DNA from: Anaerolineales bacterium UBA2200
Lineage (GTDB): Bacteria > Chloroflexota > Anaerolineae > UBA2200
NCBI GenBank assembly: GCA_002327925.1
Contig: DCVA01000040.1
Location: 1 to 64,000 of the forward strand
Direction of reading: 5' to 3'
Length of the DNA: 64,000 bases
The notes below the pieces were generated by a model. That model saw nothing but the letters and a program-made list of their open reading frames with translations. It ran no database searches and was not told the DNA's origin. Of the stretch, positions 8,426-16,783 are shown one piece after another (position 1 is the stretch's first letter; each line of letters begins with the position of its first letter). The position numbers and the translations under genes are program-made.

Positions 8426-9856
8426 TCAGTCGGTGCGCAGATGTATCTCCTCAGCCGCTCGCAATCCCGAGTGGATTGCCCCCTGGATCCAGGCGTGGTT
8501 GAGCGAGGCGTGCTCACCGGCAAAGTGGTAGCGCCCCTCAGGGCTCGCTATGTGCGGGTAGAGCAGATCGTACTGTCCTGGGGTCATGTCCGCGAATGCG
8601 CCGCCCGAAAATGGGTCGTCCTGCCACGCCTTGCTGGCGCCCAGCTCGAATTCGGCTCGAAGCTGCGGGTGGATCTGCGTCCCCTGCTCTACTGCCTGTC
8701 GGATCCGCTCGCCCGGCGCAAGTGCACTCCAGTGCCAGGCATCCTCGCCCCAGGTGTAGCTCATGAGAATAACGCCGCGGCCGGTGGAGAGCCCGTGGTC
8801 CGGGTAGTAGAGAGCGCGGATGGGGAGATCGGTCACCGTGCGGCCGCCGAAAATGTGGTCATCCTGCTCCCAGAATCGGCGACGGCACTGGCCAAAGATC
8901 TTGGTGGACGCGTCATAGTGCAATTCCCGAATCGCTCGTTGCTTGAGGGAGCTGAAGGGCTGCTCGACTCGGATGTGCCGCAGCACCGGAAATGGCACGG
9001 TCACCACGGCCAAGTTGGCCCTCAACTCTGCTTGCTCTGCGTCGGTGCGATAGTAGACCGTGACGTTCTGGCTGGTCTGCGAGAGCGCATGCACACACGC
9101 GCCGAAGCGAATCTGGGTCCGTAGCTCAGGGAAGAACGCGAGCGGCAGCCGGTCCATGCCATTCTCAATCTGGATCGGGTTCGAGTAGGCCTGGTGGGCC
9201 TCTTCCAGGAAAAGCTCCAGGAAACACGAGTCGAGCAGTGCCTCCTGGTTCTCCAGAATCCCGAACAGTTCGACGGCACCGTCAGACCAGCCGGCTTTGC
9301 GCAGATACTGACGCGTCGAGAGAGCACCCAGCTCGGAGAATGACCGGGGCCACAGTCCCTCTTCCTCACCCCGCAGCCTGCCGATGAGCGGTCCCACCAC
9401 GCTCGACCATAGCTCATCAGGCGTTCGGTGCCGTTCGCTCTCCGTCACCTCCAGCCTGAGTGCTTCCGCCAACTCACCGATAGTCCCTTGTGGCATGTGC
9501 ATGCCCTGCAGGAAGTAGTGCTGCGCGTCGCTGCCAGCAGTGAATGGCACGGTCTTGAGGCCATATCGCTCCGCATAGGCAAGCGTAAGTTGGTGGGTGC
9601 GGGGAACGCGCATTGCCCCCGCCTCGGCATAGAGCCCTGCTGTGAATGGCTCACGCAGCGTGTGGACTCGCCCGCCTACTCGCTGCTGTGCCTCCAGCAC
9701 AACTACCGCGTGTCCGGCCCTCTGCAGCTCGCTGGCCGCAACCAGCCCGGCCATGCCTGCGCCAATGATGGCGACGCGCTTGCCCGTCGCGGTTCTGGGT
9801 AGCAGTCCGTCACGTATGATCGAGAGGTAGTGACCCAGCCATGCGCCGTGCACCAT
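8426..9856 (-). CDS. Flavin-containing amine oxidase
   Basis: 476 aa from the ATG preceded by GAGGTGG; the longer upstream frame overlaps the permease gene and is not needed. The FAD dinucleotide fold is explicit: VAIIGAGMAGLVAASEL, then the acidic strand end VVVLEAQQRVGGRVHT with the GGR motif of flavin amine oxidases. The C-terminal FAD contact is HFAGEHASLNHAWIQGAIHSG. Family reactions are oxidative deamination of amino acids or amines to imine, then carbonyl and ammonia, with H2O2. No signal peptide is visible. It is the last gene of the plsY-to-oxidase operon, 17 nt after the metal permease. Confidence 0.88.
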   Translation of the reverse strand: MVHGAWLGHYLSIIRDGLLPRTATGKRVAIIGAGMAGLVAASELQRAGHAVVVLEAQQRVGGRVHTLREPFTAGLYAEAGAMRVPRTHQLTLAYAERYGLKTVPFTAGSDAQHYFLQGMHMPQGTIGELAEALRLEVTESERHRTPDELWSSVVGPLIGRLRGEEEGLWPRSFSELGALSTRQYLRKAGWSDGAVELFGILENQEALLDSCFLELFLEEAHQAYSNPIQIENGMDRLPLAFFPELRTQIRFGACVHALSQTSQNVTVYYRTDAEQAELRANLAVVTVPFPVLRHIRVEQPFSSLKQRAIRELHYDASTKIFGQCRRRFWEQDDHIFGGRTVTDLPIRALYYPDHGLSTGRGVILMSYTWGEDAWHWSALAPGERIRQAVEQGTQIHPQLRAEFELGASKAWQDDPFSGGAFADMTPGQYDLLYPHIASPEGRYHFAGEHASLNHAWIQGAIHSGLRAAEEIHLRTD

Positions 9857-9873
9857 GCTCCACCTCTTCCTGT

Positions 9874-10758
9874 CTAGTCGGGCACGCCGGCACTGCCGCT
9901 TGTCTGGGTTCTTGACCGCTGGCTGCGCCATCTGTCCCACAGCAAACCTCTGCGTGGCGCAAAAAGGTATGCCACGATGAAGGCTGCTGTTGCCACCAGC
10001 ACGATCGCTGCTCCAGATGCGACGTTCAGGTAAAAGCTGAGATAGAGCCCGCACAGGCTGGACAGCGCTCCAATCAGTGCTGCCAACCCCATCATGCCTG
10101 GCAACCTGCGAGCAAGGAGGTACGCCGTTGCGCCAGGGGTCACCAGCATTGCCGCCACCAGGCCCACGCCGACCGTCTGCATCGAGACCACAATGGTCAC
10201 AGCCAGCAGCACCAGTAGCAGCGTTCGCAGCAGTTGTTCGGGGAGCCGAAGCGTCGAGGCGAGTACCGGGTCAAATGACACCACCAAAAAGGGCCTGTAC
10301 AAAATCAACAAACCCGCCAGCACGCCTCCTCCGAGCAGAGCCGTCAACCTCAGGTCGTAACTGCTCACCCCGAGCACGTTCCCGAACAGGATGTGGGTCA
10401 GGTCGACTGCGTAGGTGTGCATGGTGCTGATCAGCACGATGCCCAGCGAGAGCGCGGCGGCGAATATGATGCCTATCGCAGTATCCTCTTTGACCACTCC
10501 GTGGCGTGAGAACAGACCGATGCCGAGCGCCACGATCAGAGCCGCGCCCAGAGCGCCAATCAGCAGATTGCCCTCCAGGAGATAGGCAACTGCCACTCCA
10601 GGCAGAATGGAGTGAGCCAATGCGTCACCAAGAAAGGCCATAGACCGCAGCACAACGTAGCAGCCGATCACGGCGCATAGCACTCCCACCATCACTGCGG
10701 CGAGCAAGCCGCGTTGCATGAACCCGTACGAGAGTGGCGTAGTGATCCAGCTTGTCAA
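9874..10758 (-). CDS. Zn/Mn-type ABC transporter permease (ABC-3 family)
   Basis: 294 aa, about eight hydrophobic helices. The start is TTG at the 4-nt overlap with the ATPase stop (TTGA), with GGGAGGTG upstream; the longer frame reads antisense-like junk and is rejected. Family features are GFMQRGLLAAVMVG at the N terminus, SMAFLGDALAHSILPG around residue 50 (the conserved D-A-L-x-H-S/A of ABC-3 permeases) and a Gly-rich translocation loop near VSMQTVGVGLVAAMLVTPGATA. It forms the membrane channel for a divalent cation importer with the two genes upstream. Zn versus Mn cannot be decided here. Confidence 0.92.
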   Translation of the reverse strand: MTSWITTPLSYGFMQRGLLAAVMVGVLCAVIGCYVVLRSMAFLGDALAHSILPGVAVAYLLEGNLLIGALGAALIVALGIGLFSRHGVVKEDTAIGIIFAAALSLGIVLISTMHTYAVDLTHILFGNVLGVSSYDLRLTALLGGGVLAGLLILYRPFLVVSFDPVLASTLRLPEQLLRTLLLVLLAVTIVVSMQTVGVGLVAAMLVTPGATAYLLARRLPGMMGLAALIGALSSLCGLYLSFYLNVASGAAIVLVATAAFIVAYLFAPRRGLLWDRWRSQRSRTQTSGSAGVPD

Positions 10759-11591
10759 TGGACACCTCCCTGCTCCGGCGGGCAGCACTGATCGATGGCC
10801 ACAAGACCCTCGCGCAGTACCAGCGCCTGACCGCCGAACGCTGTTCGAAGCACGTCCGGGGTGAACACCTCGGCCGGGCTGCCATAGGCGATTAGCCGTC
10901 TGTTCAGGACTAGCACCTGCTCGAATCGTGTTGCTGCAAGGTTGAGGTCGTGGGTCGAGATCATCGCCGTAACCTGTTGCTGGTGCAGCTGATCCAGGAC
11001 CTGGAGGATGGCTTCTCGAGAGGTGACGTCCACGCCGGTGAAGGGTTCGTCCATCAACAGGATGTGCGGTTCCTGCGCCAACGCCCGTGCCACAAAGACA
11101 CGCTGCTGCTGCCCGCCCGACAACTCGCCAATGGAACGCTCGGCCAGCGCGTCGATACCCATGCGCCGGAGCGCCTCGTGCACAATCTCCCTGTCGTGCG
11201 CGGTTGGACCGCGCAGCCAGCCCTTTCTGCCATAGCGCCCCATTACGACCACGTCCGAGACGGTCAGAGGGAAACTCCAGTCTACATCTTCTCGTTGCGG
11301 CACGTACGCCACGCAGTCGCGGTGATGGCCGAGGGGCCGTCCGTGGATCAGGATTGTGCCTGCCGACAGAGGCAGCAGGCCGACAAGGGCTTTGAACAGC
11401 GTGGACTTGCCCGCCCCGTTTGGACCCACAACGGCCACGCACTCCCCGTGCGGCACCTGAAAGCTGACGTCCGTCAGTGCCGGTCGACCGCCGTACGCCA
11501 CGCTGACTCTGTCGAGATCGAGGCGGGCTGGCTCTTCGAATGCCGCAAGCGGCGGATCGAGCGCAGGCTGATCGCAGTGTGTGAACGTCAT
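10755..11591 (-). CDS. Zn/Mn ABC transporter ATP-binding protein
   Basis: 278 aa. Walker A GPNGAGKST, Q-loop in VPQREDVDW, signature LSGGQQQR, Walker B ILLMDEPFTGVD and H-loop STHDLNL are all intact. The DVDWSFPLTVSDVVVMGRYG segment is characteristic of the metal (ZnuC/MntB/TroB) subfamily. The start overlaps the binding-protein stop as ATGA. A roughly 20-residue N-terminal extension precedes the first strand, and the C-terminal 40 residues follow the usual metal-ABC pattern. It energises import with the adjacent permease. Confidence 0.93.
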   Translation of the reverse strand: MTFTHCDQPALDPPLAAFEEPARLDLDRVSVAYGGRPALTDVSFQVPHGECVAVVGPNGAGKSTLFKALVGLLPLSAGTILIHGRPLGHHRDCVAYVPQREDVDWSFPLTVSDVVVMGRYGRKGWLRGPTAHDREIVHEALRRMGIDALAERSIGELSGGQQQRVFVARALAQEPHILLMDEPFTGVDVTSREAILQVLDQLHQQQVTAMISTHDLNLAATRFEQVLVLNRRLIAYGSPAEVFTPDVLRTAFGGQALVLREGLVAIDQCCPPEQGGVH

Positions 11592-12535
11592 TGCAGCGCC
11601 TCAACGATCGTCAGGGTATTCGCGCGCATCATCCCGATGTAGCTTCCGGCGCCTGCACCCGCCGACCCTGGAGAGTGGGTGTAAAGACCGGGGACCACCA
11701 GAATCCCTGCTTCCGACGACAGTTGGTCCGCCAGCCTGGGGTTGCTGCCGGACTCCAGGAATACTGCCGGTGCTCCCGTGGCCCTGATCTTCTCGACCAG
11801 CTCAACCATTTGCTGCGCCGAGGGAGAGGCCCCGCTGCTGACGCTGGGAATGATCGTGCCCACCACACGCAGCCCGTAGCGATCGGCGTAGTAGCCGAGG
11901 CTCTCGTGATTCGTTACCAGAAGCCGCCTTGCCTCCGGGATGGTCTGTACACGATCCCGGATCCATGCATCGAGGGCGGTCAACTCCGCTCCGTACGCCT
12001 GCGCGTTGACGGCGTAATCGGCCGACCCATCCGGATCGACCGCAGAAAGCCCGGCGCGGATGTTCTCAACGTAGGTCAGCACGAGATTCGGGTCCAGCCA
12101 GAAGTGCGGGTCTCCAGTGTGACCGGGATCGCCCTCGTGGCCCTGTTCCACTGTGCGGCTCTGCAAGCCATCCGACGCCACGATGACAGCCTTCTGACCA
12201 CCCGCGCCGGCAAGGAGTCTCTCCAGAAAGCCCTCCAGGCCGCCGCCATTCACAATCAGCACCTGACAATCCGCTACCCTGCGGACGTCGGACGGCGTCG
12301 GCTCGTAGCCATGCGGATCGGCACCTTCTGGAAGCAACGCTGCTACCCGGATTCGATCACCACCGACGTTGCTGGCAATATCAGCCAGGAAGACCTCGAC
12401 CGCCAGCACGTCCAGCCTGCCTGCGTCGCCCGGGCCAGGTGCCCTCGCGTGAGCGCAGCCAGCAAGGAGGAGCACAAATGCCGCCAGGGCCCAGGCCCAT
12501 CGCGCGGCAGGCCGACCGCTCAGCTCGTGCATCAC
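11588..12535 (-). CDS. Zn/Mn-binding lipoprotein of the ABC importer
   Basis: 315 aa. The lipoprotein signal has hydrophobic residues 13-25 and the lipobox LAGC. The cluster A-I fold is recognised by the metal-ligand positions: His in EGADPHGYEPTPSD, His in DPHFWLDPN, His in TNHESLGYYADRYGL and an acidic residue near LESGSNPRLADQL. There is no long His-rich loop, which is common in ZnuA, so Mn or Zn remain open. GTG start (ATG is the next codon) overlapping the glycosyltransferase stop. It captures the cation outside the membrane and delivers it to the permease. Confidence 0.9.
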   Translation of the reverse strand: MMHELSGRPAARWAWALAAFVLLLAGCAHARAPGPGDAGRLDVLAVEVFLADIASNVGGDRIRVAALLPEGADPHGYEPTPSDVRRVADCQVLIVNGGGLEGFLERLLAGAGGQKAVIVASDGLQSRTVEQGHEGDPGHTGDPHFWLDPNLVLTYVENIRAGLSAVDPDGSADYAVNAQAYGAELTALDAWIRDRVQTIPEARRLLVTNHESLGYYADRYGLRVVGTIIPSVSSGASPSAQQMVELVEKIRATGAPAVFLESGSNPRLADQLSSEAGILVVPGLYTHSPGSAGAGAGSYIGMMRANTLTIVEALQ

Positions 12536-13788
12536 TGTTCACCGCCCTTTCCCTGGCATGACCAGGCAGGCCTGCCCGTTTCCCGGCCCAAGGGTTCGAC
12601 GCCGCTGGAGCTCGGGACATCAAACGGCTCGTGCTTCGCTTTGGAGAGCTGACCCAGCGACCGGCCTTTCCACGTGGCATTCCCTCGCAGGGTCAGGATC
12701 ATCGATCGAAAGGCCACCCCCACAGTGACCAGTATGGTCAACGGGTACAGGAGGGTCAAGTACAGTGGAAAGCGAAACCGCCAGTAGGCAAGACCCCAGA
12801 GCAACAGTGAGCAACCTGCGGCAGCCAGTGCGAGGTGTATGCTGCGGGTGAAAGCGGATCCGGTCAACACGGCCCGGCCAATCACGATCAATGGCTCCCA
12901 GAACGCTGTGAGAAGCCACAGCCACACGAAGGTGAACACCAGTGTGTTATTCTCGAACAGAGCGAAGAGGTTCTTACCGAGCCCATCCCGCACCTGCTCC
13001 CTGTTCCTGTACATCCGGCAGGTCACCTGACTCGTTCCGTCAAGCAGCCGCCAACCGAGACCGGCGCAGTGGATTCGTCGCGCCAGGGCTACGTCCTCTA
13101 CGACCTCCCGCCGAACTGATGCATGTCCCCCCGCCTTGTCGTAGGCTCGCCTGTCAAACAGCATGAATTGACCCGAGGCGGTCACGAGGTGCCTTGCCCT
13201 GACCCGATTGGCAATGCCCACTGGCAGAAATGCTGAGGTTGCCCACTGCATGATTGGAACAACCAAACGCTCGGCCCACGAGCCCACCTCCTGCCGGGGG
13301 AAGACGGTCACCAGACCAGCTCGTTCGTGCTGCAAGGCGGACACAGCCCGCCCGAGCGCATCGGGATCGTGCCGGGTGTCTGCGTCTGTGAAGAGCAGCA
13401 AGGAGTATGCCGCAAAGCCGGACAACTGATGACATGCCCAGGGCTTTCCAAGCCAGCCATCAGGAAGCGGTTTTCCTGTCAGCGCCCTCAGGCGGAGATC
13501 CTTCGCCGCGATGGCCGACACGACCTCTGACGTGCCATCCGTCGACTGATCATCCAGCACCAGCACCTCGAGCTGCGGGTAGTGCTGATCAAGTAACGAT
13601 GACACGCAGGCACCGATGTTACCCACCTCATTGCGCGCCGGGATGAGCACTGAGACAGGTGACCATGACTTCGGAGCCCCGTACCGGTCCAGGCGTCTCC
13701 AGAACCAGAGGTTTCCCACGGTGATGATCAGCAGAACAACAAGGAAACCCACCAGCGATGTCTGATGGAGTATCCAGAGTTCAGTCAT
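12532..13788 (-). CDS. Membrane glycosyltransferase, family 2
   Basis: 418 aa from the ATG that overlaps the plsY stop by 8 nt; the longer frame lies inside plsY. An N-terminal membrane helix (about 8-28) is followed by a GT-A domain: SVLIPARNEVGNIG, the acidic pair DDQSTDGTSEVV, and the DxD-type site LLFTDADTRHDP. A processive-type acceptor segment RMYRNREQVRDGLGKN and three to four C-terminal membrane helices follow. It resembles carotenoid or lipid glycosyltransferases of the CrtQ type. Coupling to plsY suggests a glycolipid product, but this is inference. Confidence 0.82.
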   Translation of the reverse strand: MTELWILHQTSLVGFLVVLLIITVGNLWFWRRLDRYGAPKSWSPVSVLIPARNEVGNIGACVSSLLDQHYPQLEVLVLDDQSTDGTSEVVSAIAAKDLRLRALTGKPLPDGWLGKPWACHQLSGFAAYSLLLFTDADTRHDPDALGRAVSALQHERAGLVTVFPRQEVGSWAERLVVPIMQWATSAFLPVGIANRVRARHLVTASGQFMLFDRRAYDKAGGHASVRREVVEDVALARRIHCAGLGWRLLDGTSQVTCRMYRNREQVRDGLGKNLFALFENNTLVFTFVWLWLLTAFWEPLIVIGRAVLTGSAFTRSIHLALAAAGCSLLLWGLAYWRFRFPLYLTLLYPLTILVTVGVAFRSMILTLRGNATWKGRSLGQLSKAKHEPFDVPSSSGVEPLGRETGRPAWSCQGKGGEQ

Positions 13789-14380
13789 GACTTGCTCCGG
13801 CTCGTTGTCGGCGCCTGGGCCCTCCGCGCAGCTCCGAGCGATGCTTCCAGGCAAGAAGGATCAAGTTTCCGACCCAAACGGCCAACAGGGGGCCTGTAAT
13901 GCCCCGCACCAGGAGATAGGCCAGTAGCGCAGCCATGCCCAGCATCACCGTCCAGCCATCCACTCCCTGGACCAAACGAACAAGGCCGACCGAGAGACCC
14001 AGAACCGTCGGAGCCTCCCACAGTGTGAGGCCGGTCCAGATACCGAAGGTGGTCGCGACGGCCTTCCCACCTCGCCCGCGCAGGAAGGGGGTAAAGGCGT
14101 GGCCAACTACGGGTGCCAGGGCGATCGGAAGCAACGCCCAGCCACGAATGCCCAACCCGTAGTGCGCCACAGCGACAGGCAGTGCCCCCTTACCCCAGTC
14201 CAGGAGCACCGCGGGCAGGCCCACGCGCCAGGAGCCGGCTCGCCAGGCGTTGGCGGCGCCCGGATTCCCGTCGCCGGATCGTCGAATGTCAGTGTGCAAG
14301 GATGCCCTTCCCAGCCAGTAGGAAAACGGCAGCGCACCCAGAGCAAACCCGACCGCGGTCCAGAACAGAATCTGATTCAC
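13781..14380 (-). CDS. plsY: Glycerol-3-phosphate acyltransferase PlsY
   Basis: 199 aa, the usual PlsY length, with five to six membrane helices. The three active-site loops are recognisable: GDGNPGAANAWR (normally G-S-G-N-x-G-A-T-N), HAFTPFLRGRGGKAVAT, and WKHRSELRG near the C terminus. It transfers an acyl group from acyl phosphate to glycerol-3-phosphate, the first step of phospholipid synthesis. The Asp and Pro in the first motif are departures from the commonest form. It is the first gene of the six-gene operon that ends in the amine oxidase. Confidence 0.9.
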   Translation of the reverse strand: MNQILFWTAVGFALGALPFSYWLGRASLHTDIRRSGDGNPGAANAWRAGSWRVGLPAVLLDWGKGALPVAVAHYGLGIRGWALLPIALAPVVGHAFTPFLRGRGGKAVATTFGIWTGLTLWEAPTVLGLSVGLVRLVQGVDGWTVMLGMAALLAYLLVRGITGPLLAVWVGNLILLAWKHRSELRGGPRRRQRAGASHD

Positions 14381-14407
14381 GCCCCTCCCGATTAACCTGG
14401 GTCCGGA

Positions 14408-16630
14408 CTATGCGCCGTCTTGCTCCACGCTCTTGGCCTGCCGGCGAATCCAGGAGATTACCGTTGCTTCATGGCGACGCACCATCAGCACTGAACAGGG
14501 TGCCTGCTGGGCCAGCCGATCATCCACCGCCCCAAAGAGCGTGTCCGGCTCTGCCCATTCCTCCGAAGCCCCCACCACGAGGAGGTCGTACCTCTGTCGT
14601 TTGGCCTCCTCCAGAATCCCATCGGCAACCGAATCGCAATGGGATAGCCGTGTCACGAAGCGTGGCGGAACAGTCCCCAGCTCATCCTCGACAATCTCCC
14701 TGAGCTGCCCCATGCGGTCCTCCAACTCCTCGGCCTCACACTCCTGGCAGTAGCAGGTCAGGGCCAGCACTTCCGCACTTTCCTCCTCGGCCAGCTCGTA
14801 GGCCAGCCGCAGCGCCAGACGCGAGTGAGGCCCACCGCCGACGGGTACCAGAATGCGCTTCACCGAGTCCAGTCCCCGGTCGAGCAGGACGGCGGTGTTT
14901 GCGCTGGCTCTCTGGAGCACAACCTTGACCGGGTTGTGTGCCAGGCTGGTGCCCTCCAGTGGACCGGGCCATCCCATCAGCACCAGCTTGACGTTGTGCT
15001 CGATGGCAATCAAGACTCCATCTGCAATAGTGGGCGCCGGTTGCAGGCGCGTGTAGAGAGGCACGTTCCTGGCCAGTGCTTCGTCGGCAAGGACGCGCAA
15101 CAAGGAGTCGTCTCGACGCGCCAGCCGGCCGACCAGACGGTCGCGGATCTCCGGCCGAACATCCGCCCTGGTGGCAACTACCTTGAGCACACAGATGCTG
15201 GTGTCTTCTCCCGCCTGCGCGAGCATGGTCGCCAGATGGGTGAGGCTGCGCGCCGTGCGTGGATTGGCCACCGGAATGAGGATCCGGTCACGTGACTCCT
15301 CGAGCGCCGCCGCTCTCGCCGCGACGACCCTGGCCACCGGCCTCTTGAGAAAGTAGAAGATGGTCAGCACGGCCAGCAGGGCTACGCCGAAGATCAGCGC
15401 CCTCACGTCCGTGGAAGCGATGATTACTATCGCGGCAGCCATCGCAACGACAGGGGTCAGCGGGAACAATGGCACCCGGAAAGGACGCGGCACGCTCGGA
15501 TGCTTCTTACGAAGCCGGATCAGGGCCAGGCTGGCGAATAGCAGCACAAATAGATACCCCGAGCTGGAGATATAGCTGAGGAAATCCACAACTCCGATGG
15601 TCGCCACCACGGCAACAACCGCTCCAATAGATAGCACGGCTACGTAGGGCGTTCGGAACCGTCCCATCTTGGACAACGCCCTGGGCCAGGCTCCGTCCCG
15701 GCTCATCGTGAATGCCTCGCGCGTGGCGCTGAGCATCGCCGTGTTAACGGACGTCAGCGTCGCGATCACGCCTGCGACCGCCATCATGGGTAGGCCCCAC
15801 GTGGGCAGGAAGCGGACCACCGTGTCAGTCAGGGCTGTATCTGAGCCGGCGAGCTGGTGCCAGGGAATCGTGCCGAGTGCGACCAGGACTACCAGCACGT
15901 AGATCAGCGTCACCCCCCCGAGACTGAGCAGGATTCCCCGCGGGAGATTGCGATTCGGGTTCTGCACTTCCTCGGCGTCGTCGGCGATCACCTCAAAGCC
16001 CACATACGCGCTGTAGATCAGAGCGATCGTCCTCAAGATGCGTCCGAGGTTGGCGAACACTCCTTTGTCGACAAAGAACACACCTCCATCAAGAAAGACC
16101 GACCACCGGAACCCGGTCGGGGCAGTCAACCCGGCCACGACGTAGACTCCCAGGAAGAGGAGCAGCAACCCGCCCAGTACAATTTGCACCTTCCCAACCG
16201 CGTCCACGCCCACAAGGTTCAAGAAGGTGAAAAAGGCGACGACGATTAGAGCGGTGGGCACAATCGACAGCCCCGGTAGGAAGATCTGCAGCGAGTAGGC
16301 GAAGCCGACCGCCGACAGGGCACTGTAGAAGGTGCTGGACAGGCAATCGAAAGAGCCTACCAGGAACGACAGCAGGTTGTTGCCAAAGGCCTCACGAACG
16401 TAGGTCATGGCCCCGCCCGTTTCGGGATAGGTGGTAGCCAGCTCGCAGTAGTTCAGCGCGACGCTGAGCGTAAGGACCCCCGCGACGACAATCGCCAGGA
16501 CGGTCGCCGGTCCGGCGACGCCGGCCGCGTGGCCGGTCAGGACAAAGATCTCCGCAGCAATGGTTCCGGCCGTGCCCAGCATGACGACCTGGGCCAGGCT
16601 CAACTGCCTCTTCAACTTGCGTTTGCTCAT
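14408..16630 (-). CDS. APC-family amino-acid permease with C-terminal UspA domains
   Basis: 740 aa. Residues about 10-430 form a 12-helix amino-acid/polyamine/organocation permease (opening LSLAQVVMLGTAGTIAAEIFVLTGHAAG; ELATTYPETGGAMTYVREAFG in the third helix region). Two tandem universal-stress-protein folds follow (about 445-590 and 600-735). The first begins RILIPVANP; the second has RILVPVGGGPHSRLALRLA and ends LLVVGASEEW...APCSVLMVRR. The fusion suggests transport gated by nucleotide or stress state; similar permease-Usp fusions are known. Promoter at 16672-16700. Substrate unknown. Confidence 0.88.
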   Translation of the reverse strand: MSKRKLKRQLSLAQVVMLGTAGTIAAEIFVLTGHAAGVAGPATVLAIVVAGVLTLSVALNYCELATTYPETGGAMTYVREAFGNNLLSFLVGSFDCLSSTFYSALSAVGFAYSLQIFLPGLSIVPTALIVVAFFTFLNLVGVDAVGKVQIVLGGLLLLFLGVYVVAGLTAPTGFRWSVFLDGGVFFVDKGVFANLGRILRTIALIYSAYVGFEVIADDAEEVQNPNRNLPRGILLSLGGVTLIYVLVVLVALGTIPWHQLAGSDTALTDTVVRFLPTWGLPMMAVAGVIATLTSVNTAMLSATREAFTMSRDGAWPRALSKMGRFRTPYVAVLSIGAVVAVVATIGVVDFLSYISSSGYLFVLLFASLALIRLRKKHPSVPRPFRVPLFPLTPVVAMAAAIVIIASTDVRALIFGVALLAVLTIFYFLKRPVARVVAARAAALEESRDRILIPVANPRTARSLTHLATMLAQAGEDTSICVLKVVATRADVRPEIRDRLVGRLARRDDSLLRVLADEALARNVPLYTRLQPAPTIADGVLIAIEHNVKLVLMGWPGPLEGTSLAHNPVKVVLQRASANTAVLLDRGLDSVKRILVPVGGGPHSRLALRLAYELAEEESAEVLALTCYCQECEAEELEDRMGQLREIVEDELGTVPPRFVTRLSHCDSVADGILEEAKRQRYDLLVVGASEEWAEPDTLFGAVDDRLAQQAPCSVLMVRRHEATVISWIRRQAKSVEQDGA

Positions 16631-16671
16631 GGTTGGCTCTGTGATGCCATCCCTTCGGCTGGACTCGCGAC

Positions 16672-16700
16672 ATTATAGCCCCCCGGCAAATGCCCGCCAA
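16672..16700 (-). promoter_or_regulatory. Promoter of the permease-Usp gene
   Basis: Minus strand: -35 TTGGCG, 17-nt spacer, -10 TATAAT, about 40 nt before the ATG. Confidence 0.7.
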
Positions 16701-16726
16701 ACCCTGAGCGAGCCGGTCGCCTGGCC

Positions 16727-16754
16727 TTGACCTCCGGCTGGGGATGACTACAAT
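16727..16754 (+). promoter_or_regulatory. Promoter of the recombinase-like gene
   Basis: Plus strand: -35 TTGACC, 16-nt spacer, -10 TACAAT, with the GTG start 29 nt further on. It is divergent from the permease promoter. Confidence 0.7.
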
Positions 16755-16783
16755 GGGCCAGAACTGCTATACGAAGGAGAATC

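Noticed and set aside
9874..11604. 576-codon frame as a single fused protein
   Set aside because: Only the C-terminal half is a permease; the first half is out-of-frame sequence of the ATPase gene. The TTG at 10758 with a good ribosome site is the real start.
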